Assembly: GCF_001610975.1 (NCBI RefSeq)
Contig: NZ_CP013342.1
Coordinates: forward strand, 1,488,001-1,552,000
Source of the DNA: Sphingopyxis terrae subsp. terrae NBRC 15098
GTDB taxonomy: Bacteria > Pseudomonadota > Alphaproteobacteria > Sphingomonadales > Sphingomonadaceae
DNA length: 64,000 nt
Direction of reading: 5' to 3'
Positions within the stretch are counted from its first letter, which is position 1; each line of letters starts with the position of its first letter. The position numbers and the translations under genes are program-made. The notes under the pieces were generated by a model, which did no database searches, was not told where the DNA came from, and saw only the letters and a list, made by a program, of their open reading frames with translations. This document shows, one piece after another, positions 35,904-42,652 of this stretch.

Positions 35904-36596
35904 ATGAGCGACTGTTCGTCCTGCACGGTGCGTGGCCGCGCGATATGTGCGAGCCTCGATAGCGCGGAACTCGCCGAGCTGGGCCGCATGGGACGCCGCC
36001 AGCGCGTAAAGGCGGGGCACACGCTGTTGTGGGAGGGCGACGACGCTCCGTTGATCGCGAATGTGCTGCGCGGCGTTCTCAAGCTGGTCGTCGCCGCTAC
36101 CGACGGGCGCGAACAGATCGTCGGGATCGTCTTTGCTTCCGATTTCATCGGCCGGCCGTTCGGAAAGGAAAGCCCTTACCGCGTCACCGCGATGAGCGAC
36201 TCCGAACTTTGCATCTACAATCGCAGCAGCTTCGACGCCTTCGCCGAAGCGCATCCGCATCTTCAGCACAAGCTCTTGCGCCGCACCCTCGACGAGCTCG
36301 ACCGTGCGCGCTACTGGATGATGCTGCTCGGCCGCAAATCGGCTACCGAAAAAGTCGCCTCCTTCCTGCTGCAAATGGCCGAACGCCTGCCCGTGGAGGA
36401 CGGTGAGCCAGCGCGATCGCGGACAGCGTTCGAGCTGCCGTTCGGTCGCCAGCAGATCGCCGACATATTGGGACTGACGATCGAGACGACGTCCCGGCAG
36501 TTGACGCGAATGCGGGCCAATGGCCTGCTCGATCTCCCCTCGCGCCGCGAAGTCGTGATCCGCGATCGGCGAGCCATGGCGCTCATAGCGGGATGA
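35904..36596 (+). CDS. FNR/FixK-type Crp-family regulator
   Basis: The 230-residue protein has N-terminal cysteines in CSSCTVRGRAIC plus an internal Cys (SELCIYN), the set needed for an oxygen-labile 4Fe-4S cluster as in FNR/FnrL. A cyclic-nucleotide-like barrel and a C-terminal helix-turn-helix follow, GRQQIADILGLTIETTSRQL. It would bind DNA as a dimer without oxygen. The start is odd: the best ribosome binding site (CCAGGAG, 35862) faces an ATG at 35876 in another frame, while ATG 35904 has none. A frameshift or coupling to a short upstream frame is possible. Confidence 0.88.
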   Translation: MSDCSSCTVRGRAICASLDSAELAELGRMGRRQRVKAGHTLLWEGDDAPLIANVLRGVLKLVVAATDGREQIVGIVFASDFIGRPFGKESPYRVTAMSDSELCIYNRSSFDAFAEAHPHLQHKLLRRTLDELDRARYWMMLLGRKSATEKVASFLLQMAERLPVEDGEPARSRTAFELPFGRQQIADILGLTIETTSRQLTRMRANGLLDLPSRREVVIRDRRAMALIAG

Positions 36597-36636
36597 GGCA
36601 CCCCCCCCCTCCGCGCCGCGACATCGCGAGACCGAG

Positions 36637-37602
36637 ATGAAGCGCGCCTTCCGGGTGGCAATACTGGTCGGCGGCGCGCTGCTGCCCATGGCGTCGATCG
36701 CCCAGGAGCCCGTCCGCGGCGCATCGGTCCTGAGCGCCGCACAGGCCCTCAAGCCTGGCGAATATCTCTGGGCGCCCGAGGTTGCGCCGCACGGGCCGCT
36801 GCTGCTCATCGTCAGCATCGCCACGCAGCGCGCCATTCTTTATCGCAACGGCATCCCGATCGCGATCACGACGGTTTCGACGGGGCGGCCCAGTCATCGC
36901 ACCCCAACCGGCGTCTTCACCATTCTCGAGCGCAAGGTCGAGCATTATTCGAGCCTCTACGACAACGCCCCCATGCCTTACATGCAGCGCCTGACCTGGG
37001 GTGGGGTGGCGCTGCATGGGGGGACGCTGCCCGGCTATCCGGCGTCGCACGGCTGCATCCGCCTGCCGCATGAATTTGCCCGTCTGCTTTACGGCGTGAC
37101 GCGCCTCGGGATGACCGTCATCGTGACCGAGGAGGCGGCCGTACCGCGCATTGCACCCGCCGGCGGCCTCGCATGGGATGATGGCGATAGCCCGCATGGG
37201 GCGTTCGACTGGCATCCAGAGCGGGCCGCCTCAGGCCCCGTTTCGGTTGTGATCAGCTCGGCCGACCAGCGTGTCGTTGTTCTTCGCAGCGGGATTGCCA
37301 TCGGTTCGGCGCCGGTACGGATCGACGGGCCGGTAGCTGCAACCACGGTATTCGTGCGGCAAGGCGGCACGGCTCCGGATGGCGGCTGGATCCGCGTCCA
37401 TTTGCCCGACCCCCTCGCGGCGTCGAGCGACGAGAGCTTTGCTGGACGAATCCACGTGGACAAGGCGTTTCGCGACCTGGTCGGGCCGCTTCTCCAACCC
37501 GGCGCGAATGTGGTCATTACCACCGACTCGCTTCGCAGCGGCGCCGCGGGCGCCCTCCCTTTTCGTATCGAGGACGACGCAGACTCTACCCCGCCAGATT
37601 GA
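36637..37602 (+). CDS. L,D-transpeptidase (YkuD domain) with C-terminal extension
   Basis: The 321-residue precursor has a signal peptide (VAILVGGALLPMASIAQ) and a YkuD domain (about residues 50-170) with the catalytic motif HGGTLPGYPASHGCIRLP, Cys at about residue 140. It forms or exchanges 3-3 cross-links in peptidoglycan or anchors proteins to it, in the periplasm. The region after residue 180 is extra: it starts like a second, weaker repeat (VSVVISSADQRVVVLRSGIA) without the catalytic Cys. It follows the FNR gene by 40 bases and may be co-transcribed. Cross-link remodelling fits a dormant state. Confidence 0.9.
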   Translation: MKRAFRVAILVGGALLPMASIAQEPVRGASVLSAAQALKPGEYLWAPEVAPHGPLLLIVSIATQRAILYRNGIPIAITTVSTGRPSHRTPTGVFTILERKVEHYSSLYDNAPMPYMQRLTWGGVALHGGTLPGYPASHGCIRLPHEFARLLYGVTRLGMTVIVTEEAAVPRIAPAGGLAWDDGDSPHGAFDWHPERAASGPVSVVISSADQRVVVLRSGIAIGSAPVRIDGPVAATTVFVRQGGTAPDGGWIRVHLPDPLAASSDESFAGRIHVDKAFRDLVGPLLQPGANVVITTDSLRSGAAGALPFRIEDDADSTPPD

Positions 37603-37639
37603 CCGGCGCGCAGCGGGAGATCCGGCGGATCATAGAAGG

Positions 37640-37762
37640 CTAGCTCCCCGGGCGCAGCCCGACCATTAGTGTGGCCAAGAGTATCAGGGACAACAGACTG
37701 GTGCCGATGCGCAATCGCAGGCCGGCCTCAGTCAAAACGGGGGCGGACGCTTTTCCTCGCAC
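37640..37762 (-). CDS. Small single-helix membrane protein after Hsp20
   Basis: GAGGAG seven bases before a GTG opens a 40-codon frame, VRGKASAPVLTEAGLRLRIG, followed by the hydrophobic TSLLSLILLATLMVGLRPGS. One membrane helix with a basic N-terminal side is evident. It lies 90 bases downstream of hsp20 on the same strand, so co-expression is likely. Too short for family assignment. Confidence 0.55.
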   Translation of the reverse strand: MRGKASAPVLTEAGLRLRIGTSLLSLILLATLMVGLRPGS

Positions 37763-37852
37763 AGATGATCTCCTCAGTTGCCAAGGTTGCGGGTGTCCGG
37801 GGCCGACGCTGAGCGGTTGCCGACGGACGCAATCCGCCGACAACCGCCATTA

Positions 37853-38347
37853 TCAGTTCTCGATCTTGATCTTGCGGACGGGCTTTCGGGCGCCCGCGTC
37901 CTTTCCGATTTCCAGCGTCAGCAAACCGTGCTTGAACCTCGCCTTGACCTTGGCCTCGTCGACATCGACCGGCAGCGAAATCTGGCGCTCGAAATGGCCG
38001 TGCCGGCGCTCATTGATAAGGCAGCCTTCCTCCTGGCGTTTCGTCGATTCGCGCTTCTCGGCGGAGATCGTCAAGATTCCGTCGGCGATTTCGATCTTGA
38101 CGTCCTTCTCGGTGAGTCCCGGAAGTTCGGCCGAGAGCCGATAGATGTCGCCGGCGTCGGTCAGCTCGATCGCGGGCTTGGGGATCACGAAGCGGGGGAC
38201 GAAACTCAGAAGGCTGCGGCCCGGTTTGCCCATTTCGTCGATGAACCGGTCGACTTCGGCTCGAAACCAGTCGAGGGCACCAAATTCCGCGGGGACCGGT
38301 GTCGGCGCGGTGCTTTTCTCCGCAGGGGCGGTGCTCATTTCGTTCAT
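37853..38347 (-). CDS. Hsp20 small heat-shock protein
   Basis: The 164-residue protein has an alpha-crystallin domain (about residues 60-160): PAIELTDAGDIYRLSAELPG, then VKIEIADGILTISAEKRES and ISLPVDVDEAKVKARFKHGL, ending with the GLLTLEIGK and IKI motif for oligomer formation. It holds unfolding proteins without ATP. CAGGAGAG eight bases upstream supports the ATG at 38347. A TACGTAG box lies about 130 bases upstream on the minus strand, suggesting control by FixJ and not only by heat shock factors. Confidence 0.93.
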   Translation of the reverse strand: MNEMSTAPAEKSTAPTPVPAEFGALDWFRAEVDRFIDEMGKPGRSLLSFVPRFVIPKPAIELTDAGDIYRLSAELPGLTEKDVKIEIADGILTISAEKRESTKRQEEGCLINERRHGHFERQISLPVDVDEAKVKARFKHGLLTLEIGKDAGARKPVRKIKIEN

Positions 38348-38841
38348 GAAAACTCTCCTGAAGCAAAGCTTTGGATTCGCCGCACGCATTGCCCGCGCGG
38401 TCGCGCACTCAGCGACGTGCCACCGAAGTGCCGCCTGTGGGATACCGCGGCCGCAGCGGCAGGCTGAATCGGGGAAGCTACGTAGGGAGCGACGTCGGCG
38501 TCGCGAGTTCGAACCCTTACGGACTATTGCGAATTGGTCCCGTCTGCCCGGACGATCAGATTGGCAGCTACTTGGAAAGGCGCATGCGGCGGGTCTCGAG
38601 AATCGCCGAGCTCAGGCTTGGGGAGGGAGCGCATCAATCAAATTTGATGCGGGTCTTCGGGGCATGCTCGCATGCGACTTTGCCAAGCTGATCTCTGGAT
38701 ACAGCCGCGCATCCGATTTCGGATCGGGGCGGCTGTCGACAGGGACGAGCGCCGCGGGGAGGCGATTGCGACCCCGGCTCCTCGCGGCGCTGTTGCTCCC
38801 CCAAGGTGCGCCCCCACCCTTTCGCGATGCAAAGGAAACGA
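38348..38841. other. Divergent intergenic region between hsp20 and BON gene
   Basis: No gene is supported in these 494 bases. The hsp20-side TACGTAG box is at 38479. GCATCAA and TTGATGC at 38631-38650 form 7-base arms around a 6-base spacer, about 190 bases before the BON gene. A stretch GCGAGTTCGAACCC resembles a tRNA T-arm, but no cloverleaf can be drawn around it. Confidence 0.55.
38479..38484 (-). promoter_or_regulatory. TACGTAG box upstream of hsp20
   Basis: Read on the minus strand, TCCCTACGTAGCTTCCCCGA is among the best copies: TACGTAG followed by TTCC, and then GATTC. It lies 132 bases before the hsp20 start. Confidence 0.55.
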
Positions 38842-39498
38842 ATGATGAAGAAAACTGACAGCCAATTGCAGCATGACGTTCTGGCCGAACTCGAATGGGA
38901 GCCCGCTGTCGACCATGCCGACATCGGCGTCGCGGTGAACGATGGGGTCGTGACCCTCTCGGGCTATGTCAAGAGCTTCGCCGAAAAGCTCGCGGCCGAG
39001 AAAGCCGTTCGCCGCATCACCGGCGTCAAGGCGATCGCAGAGGAAATCAAGGTGCGCCTCGCCTCCGACAGCAAAATTGCGGACCATGAAATCGCCAGGC
39101 GGATTGTCGACATGATCGCGTGGACGGCTTCGATCCCGGACGACAAGGTGAAGGTGAAGGTCGAGCATGGCTGGGTCACGCTCAGCGGGACGGTCGACTG
39201 GTATTTCCAGAGCATGGAGGCGCGCAAGGCGGCCGCCAGGATTTCGGGCGTCGTCGGAGTGACCAACCTGATCGAGGTCAAACCGCTGCCCGCGCCCGCC
39301 GACGTCAAGAGCCGCATCGTGTCGGCGTTCAAACGGCAGGCCGATCTTGACGCCGCCGCGGTCACTGTCACCACCGACGGCGGCACGGTCAAGCTCAGCG
39401 GAAAGGTCCACGCCTGGAACGAACGCAGCATCGCCGAGCGCGCCGCATGGTCGGCCCCGGGCGTGACAAAGGTCGTGGATTTTCTCTCGATCGCTTGA
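38842..39498 (+). CDS. BON-domain periplasmic/stress protein
   Basis: The 218-residue product holds three BON domains in a row: ELEWEPAVDHADIGVAVNDG (residues about 14-75), PDDKVKVKVEHGWVTLSG (about 95-145) and RQADLDAAAVTVTTDGGTVK (about 165-215), each with the VTLSG or VKLSG core. BON proteins such as OsmY bind phospholipid and protect the envelope, but no signal peptide is visible here, so it may be cytoplasmic. AAAGGAAACGA precedes the ATG; 38845 is an alternative. A strong terminator follows. Confidence 0.88.
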   Translation: MMKKTDSQLQHDVLAELEWEPAVDHADIGVAVNDGVVTLSGYVKSFAEKLAAEKAVRRITGVKAIAEEIKVRLASDSKIADHEIARRIVDMIAWTASIPDDKVKVKVEHGWVTLSGTVDWYFQSMEARKAAARISGVVGVTNLIEVKPLPAPADVKSRIVSAFKRQADLDAAAVTVTTDGGTVKLSGKVHAWNERSIAERAAWSAPGVTKVVDFLSIA

Positions 39499-39525
39499 CG
39501 AGCCTCTGGCCCCAGCGGGCCCTTT

Positions 39526-39556
39526 GCGGCCGCTCCGCTCGCGGAGCGGCCGCTTT
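39526..39556 (+). terminator. Strong rho-independent terminator after BON gene
   Basis: GCGGCCGCTCC and GGAGCGGCCGC are perfect 11-base arms around a 6-base loop and are followed by TTTCT, 28 bases after the BON stop. It separates the BON gene from the universal stress protein gene. Confidence 0.8.
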
Positions 39557-39630
39557 CTATCCGTATCATTGCGCATATCGGGTGATGCCTGCGCCTCTTA
39601 ATGTCGGAACCAACCCGAAGGAGATGGCTC

Positions 39631-40437
39631 ATGAAAAATATTCTGTTGCTGGTGCATCATGACGCTGGCCAGGAAGCACGACTGCAGGCGGCGCTTGACA
39701 TTACGCGCGCGCTCGACGGCCATCTCGCCTGCATCGATGTCACCCCTTATCCGGTCGTCGCCGGCAATACGGTCATGGGGTATAGCGAAAGCGTCGTCCT
39801 GTTCGACGAGCGCGACAGCGAGGCAAAAAACAAGGCGGCGCTGACCGCCCGCCTTTCGCACGAGGATGTCAGCTGGAGCTGGGCCGACACCATGGGCGAA
39901 ATGGCAACCTCGGTCCTCGATGCCGCCGACCTCGCCGATCTCATCATCCTCAATCGCGCCCTCGAAGGCTATCCGCTCCCGAACATGCGCGACATCACGA
40001 GCCGCATCGTCGAACGCACCAAGGCTGCGGTCCTCGCGGTCCCCGAGGCCTTCGAACGCTTCGCTTTCGACCGCGCGCTCGTGGCGTGGGACGGCGGGCG
40101 CTCGGCAGCCGCGGCGCTGCGCGCCGCCGTGCCGCTTCTTGCGCTCGCTAGCGACGTTGAAATCTTCATGGCGGGGGAAGAGGATGACGAGGATTTGCGG
40201 AGCGAACCCGAAAAGGCGGCGACATATCTGTCACGCCACGGGATTCACGCCGCGGTAAAGATCGCCGAACCGTCAGAAAGCCGGGCCAATGCTTCGATCG
40301 CCAAGGAGAGCGATGCATGGTGTGCAGACTATATCGTGATGGGCGCATACGGTCGCGGCCGACTGCGCGAGACCTTCGGAGGCGTAACCAAACGGATGTT
40401 AAGTGACAGCAAGTTGCCGCTTTTCCTCGCCCACTGA
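39631..40437 (+). CDS. Universal stress protein, tandem-domain type
   Basis: The 268-residue protein starts MKNILLLVHHDAGQEARLQA after a clear AAGGAG. The C-terminal half contains DYIVMGAYGRGRLRETFGGVTKRML, the G-x2-G-x9-G nucleotide-binding pattern of ATP-type Usp domains; the N-terminal half keeps the fold but lacks this motif. It is a clear paralogue of the gene at 41264 (ILLLVH, SHEDVSWSW, ERFAFDRALVAWDG shared), so the pair arose by duplication. A degenerate box-like sequence (TATCCGTATCATT) lies upstream. Confidence 0.92.
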   Translation: MKNILLLVHHDAGQEARLQAALDITRALDGHLACIDVTPYPVVAGNTVMGYSESVVLFDERDSEAKNKAALTARLSHEDVSWSWADTMGEMATSVLDAADLADLIILNRALEGYPLPNMRDITSRIVERTKAAVLAVPEAFERFAFDRALVAWDGGRSAAAALRAAVPLLALASDVEIFMAGEEDDEDLRSEPEKAATYLSRHGIHAAVKIAEPSESRANASIAKESDAWCADYIVMGAYGRGRLRETFGGVTKRMLSDSKLPLFLAH

Positions 40438-40579
40438 TCGGCCGCAGGACATCGAGGGGCTCGGCAATGAACTCCGCTCCACCTTGGCGGCGCGGCAAGT
40501 TCACCTTGCTCGCCTTGGGCTGCATGAGCAATTTCCAATGCTCGATGCGCCAGCTCGACTTTTGCCAGAATCGCCGATC

Positions 40580-40981
40580 ATGACCGATCCAACGCTTCAT
40601 GACAGTCTAAGTGACCGGTGTGTTTTGATTGTCGAGGACGATCCAGCCACGCGGCGATCGCTTTTGTTGCTCTTGACGGGCCGCGGCTTTCTCGCAGTGG
40701 CTTTCCCGACCATGGCGCAAGCGCTCGCCTATGCCGCCGAGCAACCACCCGCCTGCCTCGTCGCCGACTATCTACTGGAGGATGGTGACGGCATCGCATT
40801 GCTGGAATCGATGCGCGGCAGCGGCTGGACTGGTCCGGCTATCCTCATCTCCGCCTACCACTCGCTCGAATTGTCCGGCCGAGCGAAGTCCTCGGGTTTC
40901 GATGAGATCTTCGACAAACCCCTTCGCGAACATGCCCTTGTCGATGCGGTGGGCCGGCTGGTCCCTGGCGGTAGGCGCTAA
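40580..40981 (+). CDS. Single-domain response regulator
   Basis: The 133-residue product is a receiver domain only: acidic pair VLIVEDDPATRRSL, phospho-acceptor Asp in CLVADYLLEDGDG, ILISAYHS for the switch Ser and IFDKPLREH for the Lys. No output domain follows. Such proteins act as phosphate sinks or act on partner proteins; competition with FixJ for FixL is possible but unproven. The start at 40580 fits the domain; an earlier ATG at 40538 would add an unrelated N-terminus. It lies between the two paralogous stress protein genes. Confidence 0.85.
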   Translation: MTDPTLHDSLSDRCVLIVEDDPATRRSLLLLLTGRGFLAVAFPTMAQALAYAAEQPPACLVADYLLEDGDGIALLESMRGSGWTGPAILISAYHSLELSGRAKSSGFDEIFDKPLREHALVDAVGRLVPGGRR

Positions 40982-41263
40982 CGGCGGAGGCAACCGAGTT
41001 CTCTCTCCTTCGGCCAACCGAGGGCGCTAAAATGCCTGTTTGGCGGCGAGCGTCGGGCGATCCCGTGCCGCCACGGCGCATCCGGTCCGGATCTTGCATT
41101 GACGCTCGCAAGGCCGGACAAGTCTCTCGATTTCGCGTTTCGACGTACTGCGGAATCTCGCGCGAGAACAGATATTGTCTGGGCAAGGCGCGAGTCCGTA
41201 GCATTGCTGATAGCGCTCCTCTCCCATCAGCCCCACCATCGCCGGCATTGACCGGAGATTATC

Positions 41264-42064
41264 ATGAAATCCATACTGCTGCTGGTCCATGAGGATGAAG
41301 GCCAGGATGCGCGGCTTGAGGCTGCGCTTTGCATCGCGCGTGCGCTGGATGCCCATCTTAATTGCATCGAAGTGACGCCGCGCACGACCATAGCGAGCGA
41401 ATTATATGTCGGCCTCGGCGAAACATCGATGCTGGCCGTAGGAACCGACGGCGACGAAGCGAACGGGGTCGCGGTTCGGGACCGGCTTTCGCGGGAAGAT
41501 GTCGCTTGGAGCTGGACAGAGGTGCAGGGCGATATCGCGAATTGCGCGATCGCGGCGGCAAGGCTTGCCGACCTCGTTATTCTCAACCGCACGCTCGACG
41601 AGCACGGGGTTCCAGACATGCCGGCGATCATCACCAAGCTTCTCGAACATCAATGCGCTCCGATCGTCGCGGTCCCGCCGGCGCAGGAGCGTTTCGAGTT
41701 CGATCGCGCGCTGGTCGCGTGGGATGGGCGGTCGTCTGCGGCCGCGGCGCTTCGCGCCACTGTTCCGCTCCTCGCGCTGGCCAAACAGATAGAGCTGTTC
41801 ACCGTGGGAGATATAGCGGGTGGAGATGTTCCGGCCGAAGAGGCAATGGCGTATCTCGCGCAATACGGCCTGCAAGCCGAAATCCGGCGCATCCGCGACG
41901 GCAGTTCGAAGCTTGCGTCGCTCATCAACGCCGAGTGCGAAAGATGGCACGCCGACTATGTCGTGATGGGCGCCTTTGGCCGCGGAGCCTGGCGCGAGAC
42001 TTTCGGCGGTGTGACGCGGAGCCTTCTCAAGACAAGTCCCGTGCCGCTGATATTATGTCATTAG
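41264..42064 (+). CDS. Universal stress protein, second tandem-domain paralogue
   Basis: The 266-residue protein begins MKSILLLVHEDEGQDARLEA and parallels the 39631 product along its length, with the same SREDVAWSW, ERFEFDRALVAWDGRSSAAA and DYVVMGAFGRGAWRETFGGV segments. The nucleotide-binding motif is again only in the second half. A TACGTA-like sequence with one mismatch (GACGTACTGCGGAATCTC, 41142) lies about 120 bases upstream. Confidence 0.92.
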   Translation: MKSILLLVHEDEGQDARLEAALCIARALDAHLNCIEVTPRTTIASELYVGLGETSMLAVGTDGDEANGVAVRDRLSREDVAWSWTEVQGDIANCAIAAARLADLVILNRTLDEHGVPDMPAIITKLLEHQCAPIVAVPPAQERFEFDRALVAWDGRSSAAAALRATVPLLALAKQIELFTVGDIAGGDVPAEEAMAYLAQYGLQAEIRRIRDGSSKLASLINAECERWHADYVVMGAFGRGAWRETFGGVTRSLLKTSPVPLILCH

Positions 42065-42128
42065 TCCGGAGAAAGCCGACCCGGCCAACCCCGCCCCGTC
42101 CCAGACCGATCGTCTTGTCAGCGCTCGA

Positions 42129-42134
42129 TACGTA
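42129..42134 (+). promoter_or_regulatory. TACGTAG box upstream of Usp/P-type ATPase genes
   Basis: TCGATACGTAGTCTTCCCTA is one of the clearest copies: TACGTAG, then TTCCC. It lies 104 bases before the small Usp gene, which is coupled to the P-type ATPase. Confidence 0.6.
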
Positions 42135-42232
42135 GTCTTCCCTACGGCGCGCGGCTTGCCTTTTTCCTAGCTTCGGCGTGAGCGGGGCCATTCGCTGGAA
42201 AGGAATCGCCTCGCACATAGAGGAGGACGCCC

Positions 42233-42652
42233 TTGTTTCGCAGCATATTGGTTATCGTCGATCCCGACCGGCGCGCTGAAGCCACGAGACTGCTGGAGGT
42301 TGCCGCCGAACTTCGCCGCAGCTTTGATGCCACGCTGACGCTTGCGACCGTGATGTCCGAATGGAGCGTGATGCTCCGCGCCGAGCGCTCGGTCGGCGCG
42401 GCGGGGCTTTTCGAGGCCGCCGAAGCCCGGCTTGCCGCGCTGGCGCATTCGGTCGCGGCGGTGGGAGACGCTCGTTACCGCGTCGAGACAGGCCGCGCCC
42501 ATCGCGGCATATTGAACGCTGCGGCAAGCGTGAACGCGGACCTCATCCTGCTGCCTTCTCGCGCCCCCAAATGGCAAGACAGGCTGTTCGGCACGACAGC
42601 CATGCGGGTGGCACGAAATTCTTCATCTTCGGTTTTCATCATCCGTGATTGA
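42233..42652 (+). CDS. Universal stress protein, single domain
   Basis: The 139-residue protein (FRSILVIVDPDRRAEATRLL at the start) is a short Usp domain. Near the C-terminus NADLILLPSRAPKWQDRLFG then TTAMRVARNSSSSVFII replaces the Gly-rich ATP loop, so it probably does not bind ATP in the usual way. Translation starts at TTG, eight bases after AGGAGG, a strong signal for a weak codon. Its end overlaps the GTG start of the P-type ATPase by eight bases, so the two are translated together. Confidence 0.85.
   Translation: MFRSILVIVDPDRRAEATRLLEVAAELRRSFDATLTLATVMSEWSVMLRAERSVGAAGLFEAAEARLAALAHSVAAVGDARYRVETGRAHRGILNAAASVNADLILLPSRAPKWQDRLFGTTAMRVARNSSSSVFIIRD

Noticed and set aside
34107..36836. 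Beta-CASP nuclease as a 909-residue protein starting at 36836
   Set aside because: The extra N-terminal 374 codons run antisense through the FNR gene and lack motifs; the family sequence starts at VSVTFHGAAG just after ATG 35714.
38500..38530. tRNA-like T-arm GCGAGTTCGAACCC
   Set aside because: No acceptor, D or anticodon stem can be drawn around it.
39559..39575. TATCCGTATCATTGCG upstream of the first Usp gene as a full TACGTA box
   Set aside because: It has two mismatches in the core; mentioned only as degenerate. The same applies to TTACGCAACATTACGG at about 50679.
41032..41292. 86-codon plus-strand frame before the second Usp gene
   Set aside because: It runs into the Usp gene in another frame, has no ribosome binding site and many rare-looking Ser/Arg/Cys clusters; treated as non-coding.
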